Notes: a model not told the origin generated them from the sequence alone. Shown: positions 46,845 to 57,094, counted from the first letter of the stretch. The stretch: 64,000 nt of DNA from Molossus alvarezi (GCA_037176705.1 CM073887.1:27903501-27967500), one strand, 5' to 3'. Numbers and translations are program-made.

Positions 46845-48049
46845 AAAGCAAGTAGAATTATTCCACTTGAAGAAGAAAACAGTGAAATAATATCTTTCTT
46901 CACATATATGAAGAGATTTTATAGTAAAGGTGGCTAATTCTTTATTTTGTAGAGGCTGAAAAAAAACAAACTGAAGTATAATAAACCTGGACTATTATCA
47001 GTAAAGACTTTCATGCTGTGAGAATTTTTAAGCACTAGAATAAGTACAAACAGAACTTTGAAAATCCCTTATTTTGAAAGATTATTAAAAAACAAAACTG
47101 ATCCTATCTTGCAGGGACTATCAGTGAGAAGTGCTCATTTATCCAACATGAAATCTTTCAAACTCAGTTACTGTTTTACATTCTGTCATAGGTCATTAGT
47201 TTCAATCAACATTGACTTTGCTTTCCTGAGACTATACAGAGGAGAAAGTTAACCGGTTTAGCAAACCATCTGCCTCGCTATAGTCCCAGTTGAATAACTG
47301 TCCAGTCCCTAGTGGGGAATTCGTACAGTTTTCTCTAAGGGTTTAAAGGATGATCAAAGTGGACCCTCTGAGTTGGGAATGAGGATTCCCTGGGAGCTAC
47401 ACTATTTCATCTGGCTGGAATTCATCCAAACATGTTTTAAGGAGCACATTAAAAATAACCATAGCTATCTTTTCTGCTGTCCATTATTGATATTCCTTTA
47501 AGAAAGGATTATACTTCGTATACCTTTCAATTAAGGTTATTTTTCTGGTATTTTAGACAATGAATGAGTTCAGCCTAGAAATCACACTGTCTTCCGGCTT
47601 ATAATGCTAGTTTTTATAATAGACTTTCTTTTCCCATAAACTCAGTAAAAATAAAATCAGCATCATATTTTTCAAGTTTTTTTTTTTCTTAAGAGATTTC
47701 CTCAAATGAATATTTGTGCTAAGAGCTGTGGTGGCGGGGGAGAAAAGTAGAAAATATCACTGCTTCTTAATTGCTATAATCTCATTGTGAAGAAAAAATT
47801 ATATAAAAATTAAATATAGGATTAATGGCAGTAAAAAAAATGCAGGCTATATTATAATTCTCTGACTTCCCACACCCATCTTTAGTCTATTCTTTGTATG
47901 GCACATGCAAAGTCGAAGAGATGTAGAAAAACACACATACACAATGAATACATGAAGTGCTACAGTTATTCAGAGAATCAGTGTAATTAAAATTGGAAAA
48001 TGAAATGTAGATAAAATTTAGATGGATACTAAAGGACTGATATCACAGA
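46845..48049. other. AT-rich, no gene
   Basis: No recognised feature; short ORFs only. Confidence 0.5.
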
Positions 48050-48330
48050 TAGGATAAAGTCAGGCTTGACTTTAGAATTTCCCTAGGATATGATGATACA
48101 TTTGAGCTTTAAAGGTATTGGGAAAGAATTTTCTGAAATAAATAATGGGAAGCAAAGCAAAATAAATAAGGTTGGTCTAAGTCATGAAAGGCCTTAATTT
48201 GATGCAGGTAACCTATACTTTATCCAAGGGTGGGAGGCAGTCACAAGAGACATTTTAATGACATTCTATCCTTTTTATTCCTGAAAAATTAATATAGGGA
48301 GAAAAGGGTGGAAAAAAAATCAAAGATAAT
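48050..48330. repeat. ancient mammalian interspersed repeat, family unresolved
   Basis: Shares 'taagtcatgaaaggcctt...' and 'tttatccaagggtgggaggcag...' type text with the repeats at 3590 and 8400. Heavily decayed. Confidence 0.35.
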
Positions 48331-48554
48331 GCCATAGTTCTAACTCTGAATAAGGGGGAAAGTGTTAAATGAATGGACATATGAAAATTAAGAGGTTGGG
48401 GTGGAGGGAGCATTTTTTAATGACTGATATATGCATTAAGGTCTTTCAGTTTTTGAAATATCCTCAAGTCACTTTCCATGAGTTTCTTATCTCTACTAGT
48501 ATTTTCATCTCAGCTCTATTCTTTTTGTTTTTTAAATATTATTGTCATTTTTTT

Positions 48555-48797
48555 TTTTTTATTATCCTCACCCAAGGACATTTTTTTGTTTTTTGTTCAG
48601 ATAGAGTGGGAGGGAGAGAGAGGAAGAGAGAGAGAGAAACATCGACTTAAAGGGACACATCGAGTGGTTGCCACCCGCAAGACCTAACCAGGGCCGGGAA
48701 CAAGCTGCAACCGAGGTACGTGCCCTTAGCGGGAACCGAACCAGGGTCTCTCTGGACTGCAGGCCGATGCTCTAACCACTGAGCAACCGGCCAGGGC
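48555..48797 (-). repeat. Ves SINE with TSD
   Basis: Minus Ves: 'attatcctcacccaaggacattttt', (GA)n, 'acatcgacttaaagggacacatcgagtgg', 'gggccgggaacaagctgcaaccgagg', 'ggtctctctggactgcaggccgatgctctaacc', ending 'aaccggccagggc'. TATTGTCATTTTTTT flanks both sides. Confidence 0.96.
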
Positions 48798-49775
48798 TAT
48801 TGTCATTTTTTTATAGTAAGACAAGTGTTCATCTGTATTTATGTTTATTTTATACTGTCACTGTATCTCTAATTTACCTAAAAGTGAATTTTTAAGTGAA
48901 TAAACAAGGGTTCTTGAAATGTTGAAAGAAACATTAATTCATTTTGGAATTTAAAGTCCAGAGTTGACATTCAGGAGTTATTGTTTGCTTCATTAAAGAT
49001 GAGTTTATAGCAAAAAACCACGAACATTTTATAGCAAAAAAAAAAATGGATTTGATGTTTCATTTTATTTACAAATCTTACTTTCCTAAAAGACAGAGAG
49101 ACACTTGGTTGGAAAGATAACTATGAAGTGGTAACCTAGACATTTCAATTGTTGATTTGCTCACCTACTAGTAGGCATCTAGTTATAATGTAGCTAGAAA
49201 TAACTTAGACATCCTCTGAGGATGATAAAATGATGCTTGTTCCGAAATTTAAAAAATTTATTTAACTATTTATGCAATATTTATAAATTACACATAGGAT
49301 TATATAAAAGAGTACTGCATATGACATAGATACCTACAGAAGTTGACATAAAAGAATGAAAATAACTTAATATTTTCCTAAGTGTCAGAGAAGAATAATT
49401 TAGAATAAAAATGTTTTTTAATAATTTTCAAGAGTATTATGAAGATCAATGAGAGCAATCAGTTGTGATAGGTTAGAATTAATAATAATTACTTCAGTAA
49501 TACAAACTAACATCTCATAATCTGTTTTTAGATACATATTTACCATTTTGTTGAGATGTTATATATATTATGATATGTTTTTTTCGTGCTGTTAAATATT
49601 ATCTAAAGCAAAAGGCATTTGTGGTGATTGACCAGAAAAATACAAACTATGAGCCAAAATCACTGATACATGATGAATGTCATGATCCAGGGACAAAATT
49701 AGACAAGAGATGGTTATATCAACTCAAAACAAACCCATCAGATGTATTGGGGAAAACTAGCATTTCAGTATAGAG
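48798..49775. other. AT-rich, no gene
   Basis: Nothing recognised. An A-rich tract lies near 49039. Confidence 0.5.
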
Positions 49776-49964
49776 CAGTGGTTCTCAACCTTCCTAATGA
49801 CACGACCCTTTTATACAGTTCCTCATGTTGTGGTGACCCCCCCCACCCACAAAATTATTTTTGTTGCTACTTCATAAGTATAATTTTGCTACTGTTATGA
49901 ATCGCCATCGGAAATATGTGTTTTCCGATGGTCTTAGGCGACTCCTATGAAAGAGCAGTTCATC
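49776..49964 (+). mobile_element. SPIN/URR1-like non-autonomous hAT transposon
   Basis: Starts 'cagtggttctcaaccttcctaatg' (hAT-type terminal repeat), then 'cacgaccctttta', 'cagttcctcatgttgtggtgacc', 'ttgttgctacttcataa', a palindrome CCATCGGAAA/TTTTCCGATGG at 49905-49931, 'ggtcttaggcgactcctatgaaag'. The right terminal repeat is lost after about 49964. Family knowledge: SPIN and related hAT elements are horizontally transferred in several tetrapod lineages including vesper bats. The exact family (SPIN versus a Charlie/URR1 relative) needs a library comparison. Confidence 0.8.
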
Positions 49965-50390
49965 AAGAGAAACGTTTTTCTCCCTCATGTCTTATGAGGA
50001 TGGTTATACATTTGAACAACATGATGACATGTATTCTCAACAGCAACTATAAAATGTGGGATAGATCTTCCATATTTTGTTTGTCTTACATGGTTGTTTC
50101 TTGTATCAGCCTTTGGTAGACACCTTGAACAAAAATGCAATTACTCAAGGAAACAAAGTGATAATGGCAACTTTCTTATTATGTATGTATGTATGTGTTT
50201 ATTTATTAATTTATTCTTTCTCAATGCCTTTACTTTGAGACATGAGGAAACTCCTATGGGTACACGTGAAAATGACAAACATGGTTACAGGTAAAAGCAA
50301 AGACAATCTAACCAGAAAGCTTTAACGCCTGTCAGCTATTGAACCTGAAGTTCTGAGTGTGACATGTTGCAGGGCTGAAAGAAATGGTAA
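49965..50390. other. no gene; may include 3' UTR of the tubulin pseudogene
   Basis: The T-rich stretch 50197-50220 could be a decayed poly-A tail (on the minus strand) of the processed tubulin copy. This is not certain. Confidence 0.35.
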
Positions 50391-51106
50391 TTAATATTCC
50401 TCATTCTTCCTCACCAGAATCCACACCTCCTTCCTTATAATCCTTCTTGAGGGCAGCCATGTCTTCTCAGGCCTCAGGAAACTCACCTTCCTCCATGCCC
50501 TCACCCATGTACCAGTGGATAAGGGCATGCTTGGCACATATCAGTTCAAACTTGTGGTCTAGGCCAGCACAGGCCTTAGTAGTAGCTGTGGTGTTACTCA
50601 GCATGCACACAGCATGCTGTGTTTTGGCCAGGTCTCCACCAGGTACCACAGTGAGAGGCTGCTAATTAATGCCAACTTTGAAGTCAGTGGAGCACCAGTC
50701 CACAAACTGGGTGCTACGCTCGGTCTTGGTGGTGACAGGACAGTGGCAGTTCTGACATCTTTGGGAACCACGTCACAATGGTATGGCAGGCAACAAGCCA
50801 TGCATTTACCCTGGCGAGGCTCACATTTCACCACCTGGCTGGCTGGCTCAGCGCACCCATTGGTGATCTCTGCTACAGAAACCTGTTCCTGGTGGGCTTT
50901 CTCAGCAGAAATACTAGGGGCATATGGGGCCGGAGGGAAGTGGACGCAGGGATGGGGCACCAGTTTGGTCTGGAATTCAGTCAGATCAACATTCAGGGCT
51001 CCATCAAACCCGAGGGAAGCAGTGATGGAAGATACAATCTGGTTAATAAGGCTATTAAGGTTAGTGTGGCTTGGGTGCTCAATATTGAGGTTTTTCTGAC
51101 AGATGT

Positions 51107-51214
51107 CTTTTTTTTTTTTTTTTTTTTTTGGTACATGCTCCTAGTGGGAACTGAACCCAGGACTCTCTGGTCCACAGGTTGACACTCCAACTGCTGAGCC
51201 AAACTGGCCAGGGC
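51107..51214 (-). repeat. head-only Ves-derived retroposon with 13-bp TSD
   Basis: Poly-T of about 22, then 'ggtacatgctcctagtgggaactgaaccc', 'ggactctctggtccacagg', ending 'gagccaaactggccagggc'. Flanked by exact TTCTGACAGATGT copies (51094-51106 and 51215-51227), and inserted in the tubulin pseudogene. It has the same 3' truncation point as the copy at 26.7 kb. Confidence 0.95.
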
Positions 51215-51482
51215 TTCTGACAGATGTGTCTTAAATAGCTTCGTCAACCATGAAGGCACAAATCAGAGTGCTCCAGGGTGGTGAGGATGGAGTTGTAGGG
51301 CTCAACTATAGCTGTGGAAACCTGGGGGGCTGGGTAAACGGAGAACTCCAGCTTGGACTTCTTGCCATAACTGACAGAGAGATGTTCCATTAGCAGGGAG
51401 GTGAACCTAGAACCAGTCTCCCCACCAAAGCTGTGGAAAATCAAGGAGCCCTGAAAACGTGTGCGATGGTTAGCCAGTTTCT

Positions 51483-51576
51483 GAATTCAGTCCAGGACGA
51501 GGTCAGTGATCTCCTTGCCGATGGTGTAGGAATTCAGTCCAGGACGAGGTCAGTGATCTCCTTGCCGATGGTGTAG
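51483..51576 (-). repeat. 47-bp tandem duplication in the tubulin pseudogene
   Basis: Two identical adjacent copies beginning GAATTCAGTCCAGGACGAGG (51483-51529, 51530-51576). They duplicate the tubulin region encoding TIGKEIxDLVLDxIx. Confidence 0.95.
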
Positions 51577-51611
51577 TGCCTGTGGGCATAGTTATTGGCA
51601 GCATCTTCCTC

Positions 51612-51638
51612 GGTACATGCCCCTAGTGGGAACTGAAC
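51612..51638 (-). other. 27-bp Ves-like patch inside the tubulin pseudogene
   Basis: 'ggtacatgcccctagtgggaactgaac' replaces roughly 13-15 bp of expected tubulin sequence. It matches the Ves head, including the exact start point of the copy 400 bp away at 51.2 kb. Confidence 0.75.
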
Positions 51639-51909
51639 TGCTCAGGGCGGGAGAGCTGGTGGTAGGTACCAGTGTGAACTTCACTGATGACTGTGGGCTC
51701 TAGGTCCACAAAAACTGCCCTGGGCACATGCTTGCCAGCACCTGTATTACTGAGGTGTGAAGGAGTCATCTCCACCTCTCCCCAGTGGTCTTGTCACTTG
51801 GCATCTGGTCATCAGACTGGATGCCATGTTCCAGGCAGGAGAGCTCCCAGCAGGCATTGCCAGTCTGGACATCAGCCTGGCCAGCATGGATGAAGATGCA
51901 TTCACGTAT

Positions 51910-52440
51910 GGCTACCGGTTAGCAGGTGCAGGCCACAGGAGTAGACATTAGGTTCTGGTTACTATACCCTAAAAGCTAAGAGTTGAGGCAAGTAACATAC
52001 TCAGCTTTCTGATTATTTAGTCACACAGGGAAAAAGCCTGAAGAATCTTAAAGGAGCAAATATTTGGCAGCTTATTCTTGAGATACTTATCTTGAATGTC
52101 AACTGTCTCCAGCAGGCTTAAGATAGGAGTTTTATAGCGGACAACTCATAAGGGAGGTTTTAGTGAATATCTGAAGGTCAGGAACTGTTTATTTCTGACT
52201 AAACAAGCGCCTCTATACTGTAGATATCAGCCATTTTGAAATAAAGATATTTTATTGTGAAAGTTAAGGTTAGTAATTTATTCATTTAGGCAACAGATAA
52301 ATTTATTTAGCATATGTTGCTGCCCATTCTGTTTATTACTAGACGTCAAAGCACCTGTGTGCAGAAATAAAATTTTTGTCAAGGAGGAGCTCTAAATGCT
52401 TAAAAGAGTGGTAAAAGTATATCTAACAGTTATGTGTCTT
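51910..52440. other. no gene or recognised repeat
   Basis: May include a trace of tubulin 5' UTR at its left edge. Otherwise AT-rich. Confidence 0.45.
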
Positions 52441-52653
52441 TAAAAAAATTTTTTTTTTCTCTATTGATTTTAGGGACAGGTAGGGAGAGGGAAAGAGATA
52501 TAGAAACATCAATGAGAGAGAACATTGCCACCTCCTGCATGCCCCCCATTGGGGGTTGAGCCCACAACCGGGCATGTGCTCTGACCAGGAATCTAACCAG
52601 CAACCTCTTGGTGCATGAGTCGACACTCAACCACTGAGCCACACCAGCTGGAC
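52441..52653 (-). repeat. Ves SINE, long-middle subfamily
   Basis: Minus Ves: 'ctctattgattttagggacagg', 'acatcaatgagagagaacattg', 'gccacctcctgcatgccccccattgggggttgagcccacaacc', 'atgagtcgacactcaaccactgagccacaccagctgg'. Confidence 0.9.
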
Positions 52654-53242
52654 TGTCAGAATTGAATGTACATCTTTGTCTTAAAGATTTTGACCAAAAA
52701 TCTTAAAGGTATTTTATATATCATCAACACAGTGAAACTTTAAGTTTCATTCTGAATGAGTTTCATTGATTGAAACTTCATTGTGATGAATCTGCTAGGT
52801 AAACGTGATTTCCTAAGTAGAACGATGGAGAATGTGTGTGCATTTTTCTCGCTCTCTTTAAAAAAACAATTTATGTTCTATATTAGGAAGTTATGGAAGT
52901 TTATTATTTCAAGTAAAGCTCTTAACACCTCCAAATGAAAAAAAAAAAGTTGACATGTAACATAAGTACATATGAGTAAGTGTAACAATTAGAAATCTCT
53001 AAAAGAAAAATTCAGTTTCCTTTCAGTTAGAGATTTATTTATAGAATAGAGATCAATATATTGAGTATCAGTTTCCAAAATAACAAAATTTTATCTATTA
53101 TTTCTAATGTTTCTTGCTGATTTAGCAGAGAGATAGTTATTTTTTTCTTCTTTGTTCATAATGACTATCAATCGCATCCATGGACATCCATAATACAAAA
53201 TTAAAAGCATTAGGTTCCACATTTTTATTGCTTTGAAATAAA
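52654..53242. other. AT-rich, no gene
   Basis: Nothing recognised. Confidence 0.5.
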
Positions 53243-53273
53243 TACACACACATACACACACACACACACACAA
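53243..53273 (+). repeat. (CA)n microsatellite
   Basis: CA repeat with one TA interruption. Confidence 0.95.
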
Positions 53274-53694
53274 AGATTTTCCTGATATAACTTCAGAAAC
53301 AATATTGACAAAATTTCTTTTTGACTAATTTCTTTGTTTGAAAAAGATTTTTTAAGGTGACAAACTGTAATTTGTTTTTCCAGCATAATTAACAACTGTG
53401 ACTTTCTATTTCATTTGTCTTAACATTCACATTAATGAATTCACCTTTTGTCCTGCTCTGAACTTGATCTTGAAAAGAGTTTTATGCATCATTGCTTCTT
53501 AATATGCCTCAGGTAATTAATTAGTCCTGTTATAGTCATTTATACAATACTTACCTGGGAAAATGAGAGACACCTTTGCAAGAAATAGAGCTTATCTCAA
53601 ACAGATTTTGTTTCAGTTAGGTTATTATCAATATGGAAGATGTTTTGAAAAATATATAAATTTACAGAAATCGAAAACAGTGTTTTATACAGAC
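53274..53694. other. AT-rich, no gene
   Basis: Nothing recognised. Confidence 0.5.
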
Positions 53695-53812
53695 AGATTG
53701 GATTGAATTGGAATGGATTGGATGGGATTGGATGGGATTGGATAGGATTGGGTTGGGTTGGGTTATATGAGATTGGATTGGGTTAGGTTGGATTGGATTG
53801 GATTGAGTTAGA
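53695..53812 (+). repeat. (GATTG)n pentanucleotide satellite
   Basis: About 23 units built on GATTG with variants GGATG, GGGTT, GGATA and TGGGA, ending 'gattgagttagatag'. A degenerate pentamer minisatellite just upstream of the L1 derivative. Confidence 0.95.
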
Positions 53813-54290
53813 TAGAACACCAAAGTCAAAGATTTTATTTATGCTGCCAAGACTACTGGTTTCAACATTTCAGGTGTATTTTGTTTTATTTTATTTTTTT
53901 TCTTTATTTTCTTATTTTTGTTTTTGTTTTTATTTATTTTTTCTCAAATCTTTATTGTTGGATGTAAAATGTATTACAGATGTTCCACATTTTTCCCCCA
54001 TTGACCCCCTCCTCCCGCCCCCCTCCCACCTTTTCCCACACTATTGTCTGTGTCCATTGGTTATGCATATAAGTTCTTTGGTTTATTTCTCCCCCACCCC
54101 CAACCCCTTTCCCTTTGAGGTTTGTCAGTCTAGCAATGAATTTGTGCTTCTTAATCCCTTCACCTTTTTCACCCATTCCCTCAACCCCCCTCCCAACTGG
54201 CAACCAACAAAATGTTCTCTGTATCTCTGAGAATGTTTCTGTTCTGCCTGTTCATTTTGTTTGTAGATTCCATTGTTGATAGATATGTAT

Positions 54291-55232
54291 TCATTGCCAT
54301 TTTGTTTGTTCATACATTTTATCTTTTTCTTCAAAAAGACCCTTCATCATTTCATATAAAAATGGTTTGGTAGTGATGAACTCCTTTAACTTTTTCTTGT
54401 CTGGGAAAGTTTTTATATGTCCATCGATTCTAAATGACAGCTTTGCAGGATAGAGTAATCTTGGTTGTAGGTTCTTGGTTTTCATCACTCTGAATATTTC
54501 TTGCCACTCCCTTCTGGCCTGCAAAGTTTCTTTTGAGAAATCAGCTGACAGCCTTATGGGAACTCCCTTGTAGGTAACTAGCCATCTTTCTCTTGCTGCT
54601 TTTAAGATTCTCTCTTTGTCTTGAACCTTTTGCATTTTGATGATGATGTGTCTTGGTGTGGGCCTCTTGGGGTTCATCTTGTTTGGGACTCTCTGTGCTT
54701 CCTGGACTTGTATGTCTGTTTCCTTCACCAAGTTAGGAAAGTTTTCTGCCATTATTGTTTCAAACAGGTTTTCGATTTCTTGTTCTCTCTCTTCTCCTTT
54801 GGGCACCCCCAAGATGCGAATGTTGGCATGCTTGAAGTTGTCCCAGAGGCTCCTTACACTATCCTCATTTTTTTGGATTCTTTTTTCTTTTTGCTGTTTT
54901 GATTGGGGATTTTTTACTTCCTTATATTCCAAATCAATGGTTTACTCCTTGGATTTACATACTCTATTATTGAAGCTGTGTAAATTATTCTTTATTTCAG
55001 TTAATGCCTCCTTCAATTCTAACTGTGTATCCATGATTTCTGACTGGTCTTTTTTTATGCTCTTGAGGCCCTCCCTAAGTTCACTGATGTTCTCACTAAG
55101 TTCATTGAGCATCTTTATAAGCAGTATTTTGAACTCAGTATCTGTTAGGATGCTTATCTCCCTTTCGCTTAGTTCTTTTATTGGGGTTTTGTTCTGTTCT
55201 TTCATTTGGGACCTGTTTCTTTGTCTCCTCAT
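54291..55232 (-). pseudogene. L1 ORF1 (ORF1p), one in-frame stop
   Basis: About 313 codons, near the usual ORF1p length (~338 in human). It is open except for one TAA at codon 97 (54944-54942). Domain order: basic N-terminus (MRRQRNRSQ), a Leu/Ile/Glu-rich coiled coil (about 20-130), an RRM with NIRILGVPKGEE (about 137-148) and ENFPNL, then the C-terminal domain with RHIIIKM (about 194-200), the AARER motif, KGVPIRLSADFS, ETLQARREW (about 234-243) and YPAKLSF. Family role: ORF1p forms trimers that bind L1 RNA as a chaperone in the RNP. The start ATG follows directly on the 5' UTR. The single stop suggests a recent loss. Confidence 0.93.
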
Positions 55233-56076
55233 TTTGGCTGCCTCCCTGTGTTTGTTTCTGTGTATTTCTTAATGAGAGGTATGGGGCTAGCTGAGACCAG
55301 ATGCTGCTCGTTTGAAAGAATTTAGGAAAAACCTGAAGCAGGATCCAAGACCGGCCAATCCTATGGTTAAGCAAGTGGCAACAGCTTGGGTGGGCCTGAA
55401 AGTTGGGTGGGGCGGGGTGGGGCCTCAGGGATTCACCAGGGAGGGGTACCAGTGTGAGCCAGGTTGCTGGAGTCCCAGATATGGCTTCTGTCTGCCGCCC
55501 CAGGGAAGGGCTCACCAAAGGAACAAAGGCCTCTGACAGCACGTTTGTCCCGGAGAAAGCTCCCTCTCCAGCCCCCGCTCCAGTGCCAAGCAGCTCAGTT
55601 CTTCCCTGTGTGTCTCTGGCGCCCCTCAAGCTGCCTCCCCTCCGAGCTTAGAGGGAGAGCTGTGCGGGCTGGGGCTCCAGTCACCTCAGCCTCCCTGAGC
55701 CTCAGTTCCCGCTGGTTTTTCCAACCAGAAGTTATGGGGATTCTCTTCCTGGCACTGGAACCCTGAGCAGGGCACCTGGTGTGGGACGGGGACCCCTCAG
55801 TCCTCAGGAAGGACCTTCCCAGCCGCGGGAGCCTCCTGATTTTTATCCGCCACACGTGGGTGTGGGACCAGCCCCTGCTGCTGCTGCCCCTCGCGCCTCC
55901 GCCCTCCTACCAGTCTGGCTGTGGCTGCTGCTTTAATTCCGTAGTTGTAGGACTTCCATTCAGCTTGATTTCAGGCGGTTTTGAATGGTGGTTGTTCTGT
56001 AGTTTAGTTGTAACTTTGATGTGGTTGTGGAAGGACGTGATACCGCGTTTACCTGCGCCATCTTGACCGGAAGTCC
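55233..56076 (-). promoter_or_regulatory. L1/HAL1 5' UTR promoter region
   Basis: The most GC- and CpG-rich stretch of the window (about 55380-55920). It runs from the L1-type start GGACTTCCGGTCAAGATGG to the ORF1 ATG. L1 5' UTRs carry an internal Pol II promoter, and the CAAGATGGC near the start resembles the YY1 site that sets L1 initiation. ORFs crossing this region are by-products of its high GC content. Confidence 0.75.
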
Positions 56077-56090
56077 TCAGGTGTATTTTG

Positions 56091-56539
56091 AATAGACAGT
56101 GAATCCAAGCATTGTTCATGATGAAAAATGTAGGCATTTGACTGTGGTTTGAGGATACTCTACATAAATGCAACACTGGTCATATTTCAAATGCTAAATA
56201 TGCAACAGGAAATCTTTTCTGCTTTGCAATGGTACAGACAAATCTTTATCATTGGGAGCCAAAAGGGGAAATTCTGGCCATTTATGTGGAGTTTTCCTGT
56301 GGTTAGAGTAGTGCCTCAGTGTTTTTAGTCCAAGGACAAATGGTTGTATGTCTACATGTAGTACCCACTGTGTTTGTAATCCGACGAGAGTTAGGAACAC
56401 AGATATTCAGCCTCAACCATTGTTTTTACCACCCAAAAGTGTTTGAATTGGCAACCAGGGAGCTAGGGTAGGAACTCCAACACTATCCTGCCACTTTGGT
56501 TTGTAGAAGATAGTCCATTATGCCGAACCTTCTAACATA
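56091..56539. other. no gene or recognised repeat
   Basis: Mixed sequence directly beyond the L1 insertion site. Confidence 0.45.
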
Positions 56540-56690
56540 ATGTGGTCAGTGACAAAAGCTCAAATTTTTGTGTGAAACTGAAATTTAGATCTTGACTTTG
56601 ATAATTTCTTATTGAATGGCCTTGGGCCAGGTACTTACTCAGTCTCAGCCAAGCAGATCTGTAGTAAAATGGTAATGCTTAGTCTTCACC
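56540..56690 (+). repeat. MIR fragment
   Basis: 'aaatttagatcttgactttgataatttcttattgaatggccttgggccaggtacttactcagtctc...gtagtaaaatggtaatgc' follows the MIR core in plus orientation. Confidence 0.55.
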
Positions 56691-57094
56691 CTTTCATGGT
56701 TATGTGTTGTACATGGTACACAGTAGGTCTTACTATATATCAATTTGATTTTTTTGTGTGTCATTCCATAAGCATTTGATATATTAAACATTATTAAATA
56801 TTTATCAAAAAGGTTCTTTTTAAATATTATATGTCTACTGAACTTTAACATTTTTTTATACTTTCTATAACCTATTGTAATTTTCCTAGTAATACAACAT
56901 AAATTGTCACACTATATCATTGATTATCTCCGTTTTTTGTATTGGCTACTTTTGGGGTCTCTAGTAATTATTCTGTACTACAAAATGTTAAAATAATCAC
57001 TTTTAGTCTACTTTGTTTTTGAATAGTTATCAGAGGTGTTAAATTCTCCCCAAATACCTCGTTTGGACATACTGTCATGCACTGCATGTGTTCA

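Larger units (their letters stand above)
50391..51909 (-). pseudogene. alpha-tubulin processed pseudogene
   Basis: Minus-strand, intronless copy of an alpha-tubulin coding region. It runs from a mutated start (ATA CGT GAA TGC) at 51909 to a terminal GAG GAA TAT TAA at 50391. Recognisable pieces are QAxVQxGNACWEL near the start, the GTP-binding GGGTGSGFTSLL loop (mutated), [32 protein letters not shown] and EGMEEGEF. It has many frameshifts and stops, a 47-bp tandem duplication, a Ves-derived insertion at 51107-51214 and a small Ves-like patch at 51612-51638. Normal tubulin introns are absent. It cannot make tubulin. The parent paralogue is not determined. Confidence 0.95.
53884..56076 (-). 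mobile_element. full-length ORF2-less L1 (HAL1-like) with 14-bp TSD
   Basis: Seen: exact duplication TCAGGTGTATTTTG at 53870-53883 and 56077-56090. On the minus strand the element starts GGACTTCCGGTCAAGATGGC (a canonical L1 5' start with a YY1-type CAAGATGGC site). It then has a GC-rich 5' UTR (about 840 bp), ORF1 (55232-54291), about 40 bp of spacer, a bat L1 3' UTR, AATAAAG and a poly-A tail with interruptions. The ~3.8-kb ORF2 is missing entirely. Family knowledge: half-L1 (HAL1) elements encode ORF1 only and depend on L1 ORF2p in trans. Inference: it was mobilised in this form, because the TSD brackets the whole unit. Confidence 0.9.

Noticed and set aside
50614..51182. Plus-strand ORFs of 134-161 codons
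   Set aside because: Antisense shadows of the alpha-tubulin pseudogene, which reads clearly on the minus strand.
54637..55272. 211-codon plus-strand ORF
   Set aside because: Antisense of L1 ORF1; low-complexity Ser/Leu-rich product with no domain.
55312..56066. Several ORFs in a GC-rich stretch resembling a CpG-island gene
   Set aside because: The stretch is the 5' UTR/promoter of the L1 derivative, bounded by the L1 start motif and the TSD.
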